Shown: positions 27,021 to 37,985, counted from the first letter of the stretch. The stretch is 64,000 nucleotides of DNA from Ignavibacteriales bacterium (GCA_015709675.1 CP054182.1:3513448-3577447); one strand, 5' to 3'. Notes: generated by a model from the sequence alone, not told the origin. Numbers and translations are program-made.

Positions 27021-27051
27021 TAAATATACTCACTTCCTGACAATTAGTCAA
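27021..27051 (-). promoter_or_regulatory. Promoter for rpsL-rpsG-fusA-tuf
   Basis: On the minus strand TTG (27049-27051), a 20-nt spacer and TATATTTA (27021-27028) match the Bacteroidota consensus TTG-N19/21-TAnnTTTG except the last base. It gives an expected transcript start about 35 nt before the rpsL GTG. The spacer is filled by an inverted repeat (27029-27059). Confidence 0.7.
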
Positions 27052-27059
27052 GAAGTGAG
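27029..27059. promoter_or_regulatory. Inverted repeat overlapping the rpsL promoter
   Basis: CTCACTTCCTGAC / GTCAAGAAGTGAG with loop AATTA; 13-bp arms with one mismatch. It lies between the rpoC stop and the rpsL start and fills the spacer plus -33 element of the rpsL promoter. There is no U-tract after it, so it is a poor terminator; it could be an operator or an RNA hairpin in the read-through transcript. Confidence 0.6.
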
Positions 27060-27093
27060 CAAATGTTTTATGTTCTTTGGAGAGAAGCCGAAA

Positions 27094-30000
27094 TTATTCG
27101 GCTACTTCTTCTTCAGCCTGGGGGGCTGGTACCTCTTCTACTTTTATCAAGAGGTTCTTATATTTCTTAAGGCCAGTTCCTGCGGGAATAAGTCTTCCCA
27201 TCACAACGTTTTCCTTCAGTCCGCGTAAGGTATCTACCTTAGCTGCAACTGCGGCATTTGTGAGAACTTTAGTGGTCTCCTGGAAAGATGCGGCTGAGAT
27301 AAAACTTTCAGTGTTCAGAGCAGCCGATGTGATACCGAGTAATTGGTGCGTAAAGCTTGCACTCACGCATTCTCTTGCCTCGATAATTTTTTTTCCTTTT
27401 CTTTTCAGATCCGCGTTAAGCTCTTTAAACTTAGTGCGGCTGATAATCGTTCCTTCTTTCAGTTTACTGTCACCCTTGTCTGTAACAGCTACGGAGTTCC
27501 TGATTCTTTCGTTTTCTTCGTTCAGTTCAACTTTGTCAACCTGATCGTCTTCGAGGAATCTGGTATCACCCGGATCGCTGATTCTGACTTTCTGGAGCAT
27601 CTGACGAACGATAACTTCAATATGCTTATCGTTTATCTTTACGCCCTGGAGACGGTAAACGTCCTGGATTTCATTTACGAGGTATTCCTGTACCGCCGTT
27701 GGTCCGTTAATCCGCAGAATATCATGCGGATTGATATGGTTTTCAGTAATTTTCTCGCCATTCAATATCTGCTCACCGTCGAGTACTACAATATTATGGC
27801 TGAGCGGCACGTTATACTTCTTTTCAGTAGAGCCGTCGAGCGAGGTTACAATGATTTCCCTGTAACCTTTTTTCTTAGCTCCAAATTTAACAATTCCTAC
27901 GATATCAGACAAGATCGCAGATTCCTGCGGAGTCCTTGCTTCGAATAATTCTGTTACTCTTGGCAGACCCGCGGTAATATCTTTCGATTTTGAGGCCTGT
28001 TTTGAGATTTTAGCCAGTACGGTACCAGCTGAAACCTGCTCGTCCTCATCAACTGCCAGATAGGCTTTTGAAGGAATGCTGAAGGTTTTGGAGGTTCCGT
28101 CCGGCGCCTCAACAATAACGCTTGGTGACATATTCTTGTCTTTGGACTCAATAATCACCTTTTGCACGTAACCGGTCTGATCGTCAGTAATCTGCTGGAA
28201 GGTTATATTTTCCTTCATATCACTGAACTTGATTTTACCGGCGATATCGGTAAGAATCAGTGAGTTATACGGATCGTGCTTGAAAAGAATGGTCTTCTTA
28301 TCAACTTTGCTTCCGTCCTCAATCCTGAGTTCAGCACCGTTGGGCACCTGATGCTTTTTGGAAAGAACATTATTTTCATTGTACACTTCAATAACGCCTC
28401 TTCTTCCGAGCACAACTTTTACCTTGGAACCGTCGAACGAATCCTTCAGGACAAAGTTGATATTCTGGAAGCGCACGGTACCAACAGCATCTGCTTCAAG
28501 CAATGACTGGCTTGCTTCCTTAGAAGCAACACCGCCTGTGTGGAAGGTTCTGAGCGTAAGCTGAGTACCCGGCTCACCGATTGACTGTGCAGCAATAACA
28601 CCGACCGCTTCTCCTACCTCAACTAATTTTGCATTGGTCAGGTTTCTGCCGTAGCATTTTGCGCATACTCCCTGCTTTGATTCGCAGGTAAGTACTGAAC
28701 GGATTTTAACTGATTCGAATCCGGTTGATTCAATTTTCTTCGCGATGTCTTCAGTAACCATCTCCCCTGCTTCAATCATCAGATCGCCGGTAACAGGATC
28801 ATATACTGAATCTGATACCACACGTCCGGTGATTCTTTCAGAGAGTGATTCTCTTTCTTCATTTGCGTCTTTAAGCGCGCTTACGTTAATACCAAGGAAG
28901 GTACCGCAGTCGACTTCGCTGATAATTACATCCTGAGCAACGTCCACAAGTCTTCTGGTCAGATAACCTGCATCCGCGGTTTTAAGAGCTGTATCAGCAA
29001 GACCTTTTCTCGCACCGTGTGTGGAGATAAAGTACTCAAGTACTGAAAGGCCTTCTTTGAAGTTAGCGATAATCGGGTTTTCGATGATTTCACCCGCCTG
29101 ACCGGACATGGATTTCTGCGGTTTCATCATAAGACCGCGCATACCGGCAAGCTGTTTAATCTGTTCCTGAGAACCTCTAGCGCCTGAGTCAGCCATCATG
29201 TGAACGGAGTTGAAGCCGCCGCTTACGGTAGAAAGTGTTTCCATAACCACCTTCGCAACGTCATTCGATGTATGGTTCCATATATCAATGAGACGGTTAT
29301 ATCTTTCATTCTCAGTGATAATACCCATATCGTAGTTGCTTTCAACTACTTCAACTTCTTTATTGGCCGCATCAACAAGCTGCTGTTTTCTTTCAGGGAT
29401 AACCAGATCGCTGAAGCTGATAGAGATACCGCCTGCGGTTGCATAACGGAATCCGAGATCTTTCAGATCATCAAGGAACTTTGAGGTAACTTTGTTGCCC
29501 ATCTTAACGAACATCGCGCCGATGAACTTACCAAAGTTTTTCTTTATAAGTACCTGATTATAGTAACCCATTTCTTTGGGTACAATTTTATTGAAGATTA
29601 CTCTTCCAACCGTGGTTTCAATTAACTGACCATCAATACGGACTTTAATTGCAGCATGAAGAGCTACTACTCTGTTATCATATGCAACGGTTACTTCTTC
29701 AGAACTTGAGAATACCATGCCTTCGCCGAGAGCATTATCAAGCTTCTTGGTAAGATAGTAACAGCCAAGTACGATATCCTGCGTAGGCACAACAATCGGA
29801 CTTCCGTTTTGCGGAGAGAGAATGTTGTGTGAACTGAGCATAAGGAGCTGTGCTTCAAGCTGTGCTTCATGTGAAAGCGGAACGTGAACCGCCATCTGGT
29901 CACCGTCGAAATCCGCGTTAAACGCGGTACATACCATCGGGTGAAGTCTGATTGCTTTTTCGTCAATCAGCACCGGCTGGAATGCCTGGATACCAAGTCT

Positions 30001-31323
30001 GTGCAGAGTCGGAGCTCTGTTCAGCAGAACCGGGTGTCCGTCAATAATTTTTTCAAGAATTTCCCAGATAACCGGGTCTTTTCTTTCAACAATTTTCTTC
30101 GCGCTCTTTACGGTCTTGCTGTTTCCTCTTTCAATAAGTTTGCGGATTACAAACGGCTTAAAGAGTTCAACGGCCATATCTTTAGGAAGACCGCACTGAA
30201 ACAGTTTCAGTTCAGGACCAACTACAATTACTGAACGGCCTGAGTAGTCAACGCGCTTTCCAAGAAGATTCTGACGGAATCTTCCCTGCTTTCCCTTGAG
30301 CATATCGCTGAGGGATTTCAGTGGCCTGTTGTTGTCCGAACGAACAGCGCTGCCTCTTCTTGAGTTATCAAAAAGTGCATCAACTGACTCCTGAAGCATT
30401 CTCTTTTCATTACGAAGAATTACTTCCGGAGCTTTAATATCAATCATCCTCTTTAGACGGTTATTGCGGATGATAACTCTGCGGTAAAGATCGTTCAGAT
30501 CACTGGAAGCAAATCTTCCGCCTTCAAGGGGCACAAGCGGTCTGAGTTCCGGCGGAATGATTGGTATATAACTGAGTACCATCCATTCAGGTCTGTTATC
30601 CACGCCTTCTTTGGGGCGGAATGCTTCAAGAACCTTTAACCTCTTGAGCAGATCTTCACGCTTCTGCATACTGGTCTCACCGCGAAGCTGATCGCGCAGT
30701 TCGTGGAAGAGGTTTTCTATTTCGGTATTCTTGAGAAGTTCTTTTATAGCTTCGCCGCCGATTTTAGCATAGAACTTATTCGGGTCTTTATCATCGAGCT
30801 TATCATTTCCCGGAGGAAGTGACTGAAGAATTTCAAAATACTGTTCTTCAGTGATAAGGTCCTTACGACTCAGACCGGTTGGTCCGGGATTAAGCACCAC
30901 GTATGATTCGTAGTATATAATCCTCTCCAGTTCCTTTGAACTGAAGCCGAGGATGTTGCCGATTTTTGACGGAAGTGACTTAAAGAACCAGATATGAACT
31001 ACGGGTACTGCAAGCGCAATGTGACCCATTCTTTCTCTTCTGACGTTCTTTTGTGTTACTTCAACACCGCATCGGTCGCAGATAATACCTTTATAGCGTA
31101 TTCTCTTATACTTTCCGCAGTAACATTCCCAGTCACGTGTAGGACCGAAAATCTTTTCGCAGAACAGACCATCTTTTTCAGGACGGTAAGAGCGGTAATT
31201 AATGGTTTCCGGCTTGGTTACTTCACCATGAGACCGGTTTAGAATATCATCGGGGCTCGCGAGCGTTATACGGATGCTCTCGATATCCCTGCTGGTTGTT
31301 TCCTGTGTTCTGTTAATGGACAT
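27094..31323 (-). CDS. rpoC: DNA-directed RNA polymerase beta' subunit
   Basis: 1409 aa. The N-terminal zinc ribbon uses C67, C69, C82 and C85. The catalytic N-A-D-F-D-G-D loop, which holds the Mg ions, is intact, and the second zinc site ([11 protein letters not shown]) lies near 900. The trigger loop and bridge helix region follow. Length and order resemble other Bacteroidota/Chlorobiota proteins. Preceded by a CAGGAG ribosome-binding site, 39 nt after rpoB. Confidence 0.99.
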   Translation of the reverse strand: MSINRTQETTSRDIESIRITLASPDDILNRSHGEVTKPETINYRSYRPEKDGLFCEKIFGPTRDWECYCGKYKRIRYKGIICDRCGVEVTQKNVRRERMGHIALAVPVVHIWFFKSLPSKIGNILGFSSKELERIIYYESYVVLNPGPTGLSRKDLITEEQYFEILQSLPPGNDKLDDKDPNKFYAKIGGEAIKELLKNTEIENLFHELRDQLRGETSMQKREDLLKRLKVLEAFRPKEGVDNRPEWMVLSYIPIIPPELRPLVPLEGGRFASSDLNDLYRRVIIRNNRLKRMIDIKAPEVILRNEKRMLQESVDALFDNSRRGSAVRSDNNRPLKSLSDMLKGKQGRFRQNLLGKRVDYSGRSVIVVGPELKLFQCGLPKDMAVELFKPFVIRKLIERGNSKTVKSAKKIVERKDPVIWEILEKIIDGHPVLLNRAPTLHRLGIQAFQPVLIDEKAIRLHPMVCTAFNADFDGDQMAVHVPLSHEAQLEAQLLMLSSHNILSPQNGSPIVVPTQDIVLGCYYLTKKLDNALGEGMVFSSSEEVTVAYDNRVVALHAAIKVRIDGQLIETTVGRVIFNKIVPKEMGYYNQVLIKKNFGKFIGAMFVKMGNKVTSKFLDDLKDLGFRYATAGGISISFSDLVIPERKQQLVDAANKEVEVVESNYDMGIITENERYNRLIDIWNHTSNDVAKVVMETLSTVSGGFNSVHMMADSGARGSQEQIKQLAGMRGLMMKPQKSMSGQAGEIIENPIIANFKEGLSVLEYFISTHGARKGLADTALKTADAGYLTRRLVDVAQDVIISEVDCGTFLGINVSALKDANEERESLSERITGRVVSDSVYDPVTGDLMIEAGEMVTEDIAKKIESTGFESVKIRSVLTCESKQGVCAKCYGRNLTNAKLVEVGEAVGVIAAQSIGEPGTQLTLRTFHTGGVASKEASQSLLEADAVGTVRFQNINFVLKDSFDGSKVKVVLGRRGVIEVYNENNVLSKKHQVPNGAELRIEDGSKVDKKTILFKHDPYNSLILTDIAGKIKFSDMKENITFQQITDDQTGYVQKVIIESKDKNMSPSVIVEAPDGTSKTFSIPSKAYLAVDEDEQVSAGTVLAKISKQASKSKDITAGLPRVTELFEARTPQESAILSDIVGIVKFGAKKKGYREIIVTSLDGSTEKKYNVPLSHNIVVLDGEQILNGEKITENHINPHDILRINGPTAVQEYLVNEIQDVYRLQGVKINDKHIEVIVRQMLQKVRISDPGDTRFLEDDQVDKVELNEENERIRNSVAVTDKGDSKLKEGTIISRTKFKELNADLKRKGKKIIEARECVSASFTHQLLGITSAALNTESFISAASFQETTKVLTNAAVAAKVDTLRGLKENVVMGRLIPAGTGLKKYKNLLIKVEEVPAPQAEEEVAE

Positions 31324-31362
31324 ACAATCTCCTGTTAATAGTTATATATACCCGGTACCGGA

Positions 31363-34300
31363 TTAATTAATTTTAATATCAAGACCAAGGCCTTGAAGTT
31401 CTTTAATTAATACGTTAAAGGATTCGGGTATATTCGGGTCCTGAATATTCTGTCCTTTTACTATTGCATCATATACTTTGGTTCTTCCGGCAACGTCATC
31501 ACTCTTAACCGTGAGAATTTCCTGAAGGATATGCGATGCTCCGTAGGCCTCAAGCGCCCAGACTTCCATTTCTCCGAATCTCTGGCCGCCGAACTGGGCT
31601 TTACCGCCGAGAGGCTGCTGAGTAATGAGAGAGTAGGGTCCGATGCTCCTTGCGTGGATTTTATCGTCCACAAGGTGGCCCAGTTTAAGCATGTATATAT
31701 ATCCGCAGGTTACCGGCGAATGGAATTTCTCGCCTGAGCGTCCGTCAGTAAGTTCAGCTTTCACGCCGTTTGGCAGACCGGCTTTGCTCACCCATTCGTT
31801 CACATCTTCCGGAGAAGCACCGTCAAATACCGGTGTAGCGAACTTAACTCCAAGCTTTTTGCCAACCCAGCCGAGCGCTGTTTCATACAACTGGCCAAGG
31901 TTCATACGTGAAGGCACGCCGAGAGGGTTAAGAATGATATCAACAGGTGTACCGTCTTCAAGGAATGGCATATCTTCGACCGGAACGATCTTGGATACCA
32001 CACCCTTGTTGCCGTGTCTTCCTGCCATTTTGTCACCAACGGAGATTTTTCTCTTTTTGGCAACATACACTTTAGCAAGCTGAAGAATTCCCGGAGGAAG
32101 CTCATCACCAAGCTGCAGTTTCATCTTCTCTCTCTTATACTCTTCTTCAAGAACGTTCAGATACTGGAAGTAGCTCTTATACAGCTTTTTTACCAGTTCG
32201 CTGAGCGCGCTGTCATCAAACCATGCTTCTGCAGGTTCATAATTCTTAACCAGGGTAACATCTTCAAAGTGGCTGTCTGAAAGTTTTGTGTTTGCTTTAA
32301 TAACCACTTTACCTTCAAGATCTCTGATGCCCTTGGTAGTATTGCCTGAGCAGATTGATTTCAGCTTAGCAAGAAGTTTCTGATCATGTGAATAGAAGCG
32401 GTTCTTGAAGTCATTTTCGAAATTATCAAGAATTCTCTTTTCGTTCTTCTTGGTATCAGCTTCTTTTTTCTTCTTGCTGAAAAGACGGGTTTTAATAACC
32501 GTGCCGCGGAGACCCGGTGTTGCTTTCAGCGATGCATCTTTTACATCGCCGGCCTTATCACCAAAGATCGCACGGAGCAGTTTTTCTTCAGGAGTAGGAT
32601 CGGTTTCACCTTTAGGAGTGATTTTACCGATAAGAATATCTCCTTCTTTTACTTCTGCACCGACGCGGATGATTCCGTTTTCATCAAGATTGCGGAGTGT
32701 TTCATCATTCACGTTCGGAATTTCACGGGTCAGTTCTTCTTCACCGCGCTTTGTCTCACGTACCTGGGTTTCGAACTCTTCAATGTGGATAGATGTATAT
32801 ATATCTTCAGCAACGAGGCGCTCGCTGAGGATGATAGCATCTTCAAAGTTGTAACCTCTCCATGGCATGAACGCGACAAGCACGTTTCTTCCAAGCGCAA
32901 GTTCGCCGCCCTGTGTGGCAAAACCGTCAGCAAGAACATCGCCTTTTTTAATCCGCTGTCCTTGTTTAACGATCGGCTTCTGGCTGATGGAAGTTTCCTG
33001 GTTGGTACCGGAGAACTTAATCAGTTTGAAGGTTTTAAGATGGCTGTCTTCAAATCTGAGCAGTGTTTCTTCTGAATTAGGATCAAAGTCATACTTAACC
33101 ATGATCTTATCAGAATCTACATATTCAACCACGCCGTTGTCTTCAGCAACAATAACTGCACGGGAGTCTCTTGCTGCTTTGCCTTCGAGACCGGTACCTA
33201 CGACCGGAGCTTCCGGACGGAGGAGCGGCACAGCCTGGCGCTGCATGTTTGATCCCATGAGCGCGCGGTTAGCATCATCATGTTCAAGAAATGGTATCAG
33301 GGCTGCTGCTGCAGATACAATCTGAGCAGGAGCAACGTCCATATAGTCAATCTTATCCGGAGTTACTATCGGGAATTCACCGTGATTTCTGGACTTAACT
33401 CTTTCATCAACGAATGAGCCATCCTTATTCAGCATCGCATTTGCCTGAGCAATTGTCTTCTGATCTTCCATCTCAGCGGTGAGATATATCAGTTCATTGG
33501 TGACTTTACCATTTTTCACAACACGGTACGGAGTTTCAAGGAAACCGTAACGGTTTACACGGGCATATATCGTCAGTGATGAGATAAGACCGATGTTCGG
33601 ACCTTCAGGTGTTTCAATCGGGCAGAGGCGGCCGTAGTGTGTGTAGTGTACGTCACGGACTTCGAAGCCGGCTCTTTCTCTGGTAAGACCGCCTGGTCCG
33701 AGTGCAGACATTCTTCTCTTGTGAGTAAGCTCTGCAAGCGGATTGGTCTGATCCATGAACTGTGAAAGCTGGTTTGTACCGAAGAATCCGTTGATAACGC
33801 TGCTGATGGTACGCGCGTTTACCAGTTCGGAAGGAGTGAAATTCTCCGAATCACGGATATTCATTCTTTCTTTAATGGTACGGGCCATTCTGGCTATACC
33901 AACGTTAAACTGTGAACCGAGCTGCTCGCCCACTGTTTTTACTCTTCTGTTGCCCAGATGATCTATATCATCTGATTCTTCAAGACCATCTTTCATGCGA
34001 AGTATATACTTCATGATTTCGATGATATCTTCAGGAGTAAGAACCGTAGTGGTTTCAGGAATTTCAAGTTTCAGCTTGTCATTCATGCGGTGACGGCCTA
34101 CATCACCAAGATCATATCTCTTATCGTTAAAGAAGAGTTTTTCAATAAGTGCCTGAGCTGCTTCAAGATCAGGCGGTTCACCGGTTCTTAACTGCCGGTA
34201 AATTGCAAAAAGTGCTTCTTCACGGGAGTGAGAAGTATCTTTCTTAAGCGTATTCATAATAAGGTTCTGCTCAACCTTAGTATCGGTTTTGATGACCTTT

Positions 34301-35124
34301 ATTATTTCAACTTCTGCTTCATGAATTCTTTCGAGATGATCTTCAGAAATCACATCTTCGCGGGTAAGGAAAATTTCACCGGTATTCATGTCAACCACGT
34401 CGCTCGCGATAGTGCGGCCGATGTAGTCAGCGATATTTACTTCACTTACCTTAATTTCTTCAACTAAGTTAAAGAGTTCAAGAATCTGCTCATCGGTAAC
34501 AAAGCCAAGCGCACGCAGCAGCATGGTTGAAGGGAATTTTTTTCTGCGGTCAATGTAGCAGTAAAGAATGTAATTAATATCTGTCGCGAACTCAACCCAT
34601 GAGCCCTTCAGAGGAATAATTCTCGCTGAATAAAGCGGGGTATTGTTCGGATGGAATGCTTTGGAGAAAGCCACACCCGGTGAGCGGTGAAGCTGTGTTA
34701 CCACAACACGCTCAGCACCGTTAATTATAAAGGTTGCTTTATCAGTCATGAACGGAAGATTGCCGAGATAGACAACTTCTTCAACTGCATCAACCCATTC
34801 CTGTGTTTCCTGATCTTTGGCTGAAAGGCGGAGTTTTGCCTTTAGCGGAGCAGAGAAGGTAAGACCTTTCTCAGTGCACTCAGCCATGGAGTAACGCGGC
34901 TTTTCAATGTAGTATTCTACAAAATCGAGCCGGAAATTTTCTTTATTATCAAAAATCGGAAAGTTAGATGTAAATACCTGCTGAAGGCCGAAATTATCCC
35001 TTTCTGCCGGGGCAGTGTGAAGCTGTAAAAAGCCTTCAAAGGATTCTTTCTGAATAGCTAATAGATCGGGTACATTAAGAATTGGCTCAATCTGTCCGAA
35101 GGAAATTCTATTGTTATTTTCCAA
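31363..35124 (-). CDS. rpoB: DNA-directed RNA polymerase beta subunit (TTG start)
   Basis: 1253 aa. The rifampicin pocket (F-F-G-T-N-Q-L-S-Q-F-M-D-Q-T-N-P-L and H-K-R-R-M-S-A-L-G-P-G-G-L) is the usual sensitive-type sequence. The C-terminal G-G-K-A-Q-F-G-G-Q-R-F-G-E-M-E-V-W-A-L clamp segment is intact. The start is TTG at 35124, with GGAG 9 nt upstream; no other start keeps the N-terminus. A terminator-like hairpin lies between rplL and this gene. Confidence 0.99.
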   Translation of the reverse strand: MENNNRISFGQIEPILNVPDLLAIQKESFEGFLQLHTAPAERDNFGLQQVFTSNFPIFDNKENFRLDFVEYYIEKPRYSMAECTEKGLTFSAPLKAKLRLSAKDQETQEWVDAVEEVVYLGNLPFMTDKATFIINGAERVVVTQLHRSPGVAFSKAFHPNNTPLYSARIIPLKGSWVEFATDINYILYCYIDRRKKFPSTMLLRALGFVTDEQILELFNLVEEIKVSEVNIADYIGRTIASDVVDMNTGEIFLTREDVISEDHLERIHEAEVEIIKVIKTDTKVEQNLIMNTLKKDTSHSREEALFAIYRQLRTGEPPDLEAAQALIEKLFFNDKRYDLGDVGRHRMNDKLKLEIPETTTVLTPEDIIEIMKYILRMKDGLEESDDIDHLGNRRVKTVGEQLGSQFNVGIARMARTIKERMNIRDSENFTPSELVNARTISSVINGFFGTNQLSQFMDQTNPLAELTHKRRMSALGPGGLTRERAGFEVRDVHYTHYGRLCPIETPEGPNIGLISSLTIYARVNRYGFLETPYRVVKNGKVTNELIYLTAEMEDQKTIAQANAMLNKDGSFVDERVKSRNHGEFPIVTPDKIDYMDVAPAQIVSAAAALIPFLEHDDANRALMGSNMQRQAVPLLRPEAPVVGTGLEGKAARDSRAVIVAEDNGVVEYVDSDKIMVKYDFDPNSEETLLRFEDSHLKTFKLIKFSGTNQETSISQKPIVKQGQRIKKGDVLADGFATQGGELALGRNVLVAFMPWRGYNFEDAIILSERLVAEDIYTSIHIEEFETQVRETKRGEEELTREIPNVNDETLRNLDENGIIRVGAEVKEGDILIGKITPKGETDPTPEEKLLRAIFGDKAGDVKDASLKATPGLRGTVIKTRLFSKKKKEADTKKNEKRILDNFENDFKNRFYSHDQKLLAKLKSICSGNTTKGIRDLEGKVVIKANTKLSDSHFEDVTLVKNYEPAEAWFDDSALSELVKKLYKSYFQYLNVLEEEYKREKMKLQLGDELPPGILQLAKVYVAKKRKISVGDKMAGRHGNKGVVSKIVPVEDMPFLEDGTPVDIILNPLGVPSRMNLGQLYETALGWVGKKLGVKFATPVFDGASPEDVNEWVSKAGLPNGVKAELTDGRSGEKFHSPVTCGYIYMLKLGHLVDDKIHARSIGPYSLITQQPLGGKAQFGGQRFGEMEVWALEAYGASHILQEILTVKSDDVAGRTKVYDAIVKGQNIQDPNIPESFNVLIKELQGLGLDIKIN

Positions 35125-35150
35125 GGTTTGTTTCTCCGATAGTTCTTTTC

Positions 35151-35164
35151 ATACGATGTCGTAT
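35151..35164. promoter_or_regulatory. Perfect 14-bp palindrome upstream of rpoB
   Basis: ATACGATGTCGTAT lies 26 nt upstream of the rpoB start, between the rplL-rpoB hairpin and the ribosome-binding site. It could be a protein-binding site or a weak RNA hairpin; function is not known. Confidence 0.3.
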
Positions 35165-35169
35165 CAAAT

Positions 35170-35204
35170 AAAAAAACGATAAGACGGATTACTCCGTCTT
35201 ATCG
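35170..35204 (-). terminator. Attenuator between rplL and rpoB
   Basis: An 11-bp perfect stem CGATAAGACGG/CCGTCTTATCG with a short loop, followed on the minus strand by seven T residues. It has the full form of an intrinsic terminator but stands inside the operon. Partial termination at the rplL-rpoB junction is well known in E. coli and sets the ratio of ribosomal protein to polymerase. Confidence 0.85.
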
Positions 35205-35257
35205 GCAACGTAACTATTGCAATAATGTAGGGACGAAAAAATAAAGTAATAAAAGAA

Positions 35258-35641
35258 TTACTTTACCTGAACAGTAGCGCCTGCTTCTTCGAGCTCTTTT
35301 TTGATCTTTTCAGCTTCGTCTTTGGATACAGCTTCTTTAACGGTCTTTGGTGCACCGTCAACCAGATCCTTAGCTTCTTTCAGACCGAGACCGGTATGAG
35401 CGCGGACAACTTTAATAACGTTAATTTTGTTTGCGCCAGCAGCTGAAAGAACAACATCAAACTCAGTCTTCTCTTCAACCGGAGCGGCAGCAGCAGCGCC
35501 TGCAGCAGGCATTGCGCCCATCATCATCGGTGCAGCAGCGCTAACGCCGAATTCTTCTTCGAGTGCTTTCTTTAATTCTGAAGCTTCAACTAAGGTTAAC
35601 GCTTTGATTTTTTCTACTAATTCTGATACTTTTTCAGACAT
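35258..35641 (-). CDS. rplL: 50S ribosomal protein L7/L12
   Basis: 127 aa. N-terminal dimerisation helices, an Ala/Met/Gly-rich hinge (about 35-58) and the C-terminal domain with V-V-R[14 protein letters not shown] form the stalk that recruits translation factors. An AGGAGATATATA ribosome-binding context precedes the ATG. Confidence 0.98.
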   Translation of the reverse strand: MSEKVSELVEKIKALTLVEASELKKALEEEFGVSAAAPMMMGAMPAAGAAAAAPVEEKTEFDVVLSAAGANKINVIKVVRAHTGLGLKEAKDLVDGAPKTVKEAVSKDEAEKIKKELEEAGATVQVK

Positions 35642-35674
35642 TATATATCTCCTGATCTATATTATATTAAAAAT

Positions 35675-36196
35675 TTATGCAGCTTTTTTCTTTTCGATCT
35701 CGTCAATAACACTGACAAGTTCTCTGATAACTGCGTGAATTGAACCGACGATTCCGGATGCCGGTGCGTTGATGCTGCTGAGAATTGCTGCAATTACTTC
35801 CGGCTTGCTCGGCAGGGAAGCCAGCTCGTTTAAGCTGCTGCCGGGGAAATACTGTGCATCTATGCAGGCACCTTTTAAGGCGAATTTTTTCTTATCATCA
35901 AAATACTTTTTAATCACTTTTGCAGGTGCACCCGGATTATCGAATGCGAATGCAAATCCTGACATGCCTGGCAGTGAACCTTTCAGTTCAGTATATTTAC
36001 CGGCCTGGTCAACGGCACGTGAGAAAAAAGTGTTCTTAACGACTTTGTAAACAATTCCCTCTTTCCGGAACTCAGCGCGAAGCTTGCTTATATCAGCAAC
36101 ATCCACACCGGCATAGTCCACACAGTAGACAGCCATGCTTTTGTTGATGAGCTCAGCAACCTCGTCAATGACTTGTTGTTTTTCGTTTCTATCCAT
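35675..36196 (-). CDS. rplJ: 50S ribosomal protein L10
   Basis: 173 aa. Stalk base that holds the L7/L12 dimers through its C-terminal helix. V-D-Y-x-G-x-x-V-x-x-I-S-x-L-R-x-x-x-R and the K-N-T-x-x-x-R-A segment are typical. The 70-nt gap before it contains the arms ATTACG and CGTAAT and may hold an L10 autoregulatory leader, as in other bacteria, but the fold was not verified. Confidence 0.97.
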   Translation of the reverse strand: MDRNEKQQVIDEVAELINKSMAVYCVDYAGVDVADISKLRAEFRKEGIVYKVVKNTFFSRAVDQAGKYTELKGSLPGMSGFAFAFDNPGAPAKVIKKYFDDKKKFALKGACIDAQYFPGSSLNELASLPSKPEVIAAILSSINAPASGIVGSIHAVIRELVSVIDEIEKKKAA

Positions 36197-36266
36197 TGTA
36201 CTCCCGGATAATAAGGTTGTTAATCATTACGAACGAGAACTTAGAAGCGATTTAGTGCGTAATCTC

Positions 36267-36962
36267 TTAATGAGCGCCTATTTCATCTTTAAGGATCTTA
36301 AGACCAGGACCCATGGTGCTGGTGAGCGTTAAGCTCTTTATATAATTTCCTTTTGAGGATGAGGGCTTTAACTTAACCACGGTGTTCAGGAATGCCTGAA
36401 CGTTTTCTACCAGCTGGTCAGTTTCAAAACTCAATTTGCCTAATGAGGTGTGGATGATACCGGCTTTTTCAACGCGGAAATCGATTTTTCCGGCTTTAAC
36501 TTCTTTTACGGCTTTAGCAACATCCATGGTAACCGTTCCGCTCTTCGGATTCGGCATAAGGCCTTTAGGACCAAGCATCTTTCCGAGCTTTCCTAATTCA
36601 GCCATTACATCAGGGGTTGCTATAATGACATCAACATCTGCCCAGCCGCCTTTAATTTTTTCGAGGTATTCTTCAAAACCAGCAAAATCTGCACCGGCTG
36701 AAAGAGCATCCTGCGCCTTGGGGCCTTTGGCTATGACGAGTACTTTGACACTCTTTCCGGTTCCGTGTGGCAGTGATACTGTTCCTCTTACGTTCTGATC
36801 TGCGTGACGCGGATCAACGCCAAGACGAATAGCAACATCAAGCGACTCCGTGAACTTTACGTTCGAGTGTTTCTTCAGTTCTGCGACAGCTTCTTTCAGA
36901 GTGTACTCTTTCTGAGTATTTACTGTCTCCTGAATTTTTGTATATCTTTTTGATGCTTTCAT
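36267..36962 (-). CDS. rplA: 50S ribosomal protein L1
   Basis: 231 aa. Forms the mobile L1 stalk at the E site and commonly represses the rplK-rplA mRNA. The M-P-N-P-K-S-G-T-V-T signature, G-P-K-G-L and the final S-x-T-M-G-P-G-L-K-I are intact. Confidence 0.98.
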   Translation of the reverse strand: MKASKRYTKIQETVNTQKEYTLKEAVAELKKHSNVKFTESLDVAIRLGVDPRHADQNVRGTVSLPHGTGKSVKVLVIAKGPKAQDALSAGADFAGFEEYLEKIKGGWADVDVIIATPDVMAELGKLGKMLGPKGLMPNPKSGTVTMDVAKAVKEVKAGKIDFRVEKAGIIHTSLGKLSFETDQLVENVQAFLNTVVKLKPSSSKGNYIKSLTLTSTMGPGLKILKDEIGAH

Positions 36963-36983
36963 TGGTATTCTGTTTAGGTGAAA

Positions 36984-37409
36984 TTATCCTTCTACGGTAA
37001 TACCCATTGAACGGGCGGTACCGGCAACCATGCTCTTGGCTGCTTCAATATCATTTGCGTTAAGATCAGGCATTTTCAGCTTTGCGATTTCCTCTACCTG
37101 TGCCATGCTTACTTTGCCGACTTTGTTTCTGTTCGGGATGGCTGATCCTTTGTCCAGTTTAGCTGCCTTTAAGAGGAGCACCGGAGCAGGAGGGGTTTTG
37201 GTAATAAAGGTGAATGACTTATCTGAGAATACGGTAATAACAACCGGGATGATCAGCCCGTCCTGTGAAGCAGTTCTTGCGTTGAACTGTTTACAGAACT
37301 CCATAATATTCACACCCTTCTGACCGAGTGCCGGACCTACCGGAGGTGACGGATTTGCTTTGCCTGCCGGAATCTGAAGCTTAATGTAACCTGTTATTTT
37401 CTTAGCCAT
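36984..37409 (-). CDS. rplK: 50S ribosomal protein L11
   Basis: 141 aa, usual length. The N-terminal proline helix ([17 protein letters not shown]) and the rRNA-binding C-terminal domain (G-T-A-R-S-M-G-I) are present. Part of the GTPase-associated centre and the target of thiopeptides. Confidence 0.98.
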   Translation of the reverse strand: MAKKITGYIKLQIPAGKANPSPPVGPALGQKGVNIMEFCKQFNARTASQDGLIIPVVITVFSDKSFTFITKTPPAPVLLLKAAKLDKGSAIPNRNKVGKVSMAQVEEIAKLKMPDLNANDIEAAKSMVAGTARSMGITVEG

Positions 37410-37436
37410 AGTTAAACCTGATTATCTCTTATAATT

Positions 37437-37976
37437 CTACTTTTCTAATTCTGCCTGATCAAAGTCAATTTCCACAGGTGTTTTTCTTCCAAGAATCGGC
37501 ACCATAACCTTGATCTTCATTTTTTCTTCGTTTACTTCTTCAACCTGACCGCTGAAAGACTTAAACGGTCCGTTTACTATTTTCACGGTATCACCGTGTC
37601 TGAAAAGTGTTTCCATTCTTTCATCAACTGCATCGGGATTAACGCGGTTGAGAAGGGACTTAACTTCATGAGCCGGAAGCGCTGTGGGGTGCAGACGTCC
37701 ATTACCTACGAAACCGAGTACAGATGTGGTGCCAAGGATAAACTCCTTTACGGCAGCATCCATATCGCAGTTAATGAGCATATGGCCGGGGAGAAGATTT
37801 TTTGTTTTGCTCTTCTTTTTACCGTCCTTAACCTCAAAAACTTTTTCCATGGGAATGACGATTTCCGTTACTTTTGCACGGAGCTTTTCATTGTCCTTAA
37901 GCTCATGCTCAAGGATGGTTTTCACCTTGTTCTCGTGACCGGTAACGGTTTTAATCACATACCACTTATGTTCCAT
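37437..37976 (-). CDS. nusG: Transcription termination/antitermination factor NusG
   Basis: 179 aa. NGN domain (W-Y-V-I-K-T-V-T-G-H-E-N-K-V) followed by a KOW domain (G-D-T-V-K-I-V-N-G-P-F-K-S-F-S-G). It binds RNA polymerase and couples it to Rho or the ribosome. Between secE and rplK as in most bacteria. Confidence 0.98.
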   Translation of the reverse strand: MEHKWYVIKTVTGHENKVKTILEHELKDNEKLRAKVTEIVIPMEKVFEVKDGKKKSKTKNLLPGHMLINCDMDAAVKEFILGTTSVLGFVGNGRLHPTALPAHEVKSLLNRVNPDAVDERMETLFRHGDTVKIVNGPFKSFSGQVEEVNEEKMKIKVMVPILGRKTPVEIDFDQAELEK

Positions 37977-37985
37977 GGTTCCTTC

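Noticed and set aside
31531-33325. Long plus-strand ORFs opposite rpoB
   Set aside because: They are antisense shadows of a strongly conserved gene with no features of their own.
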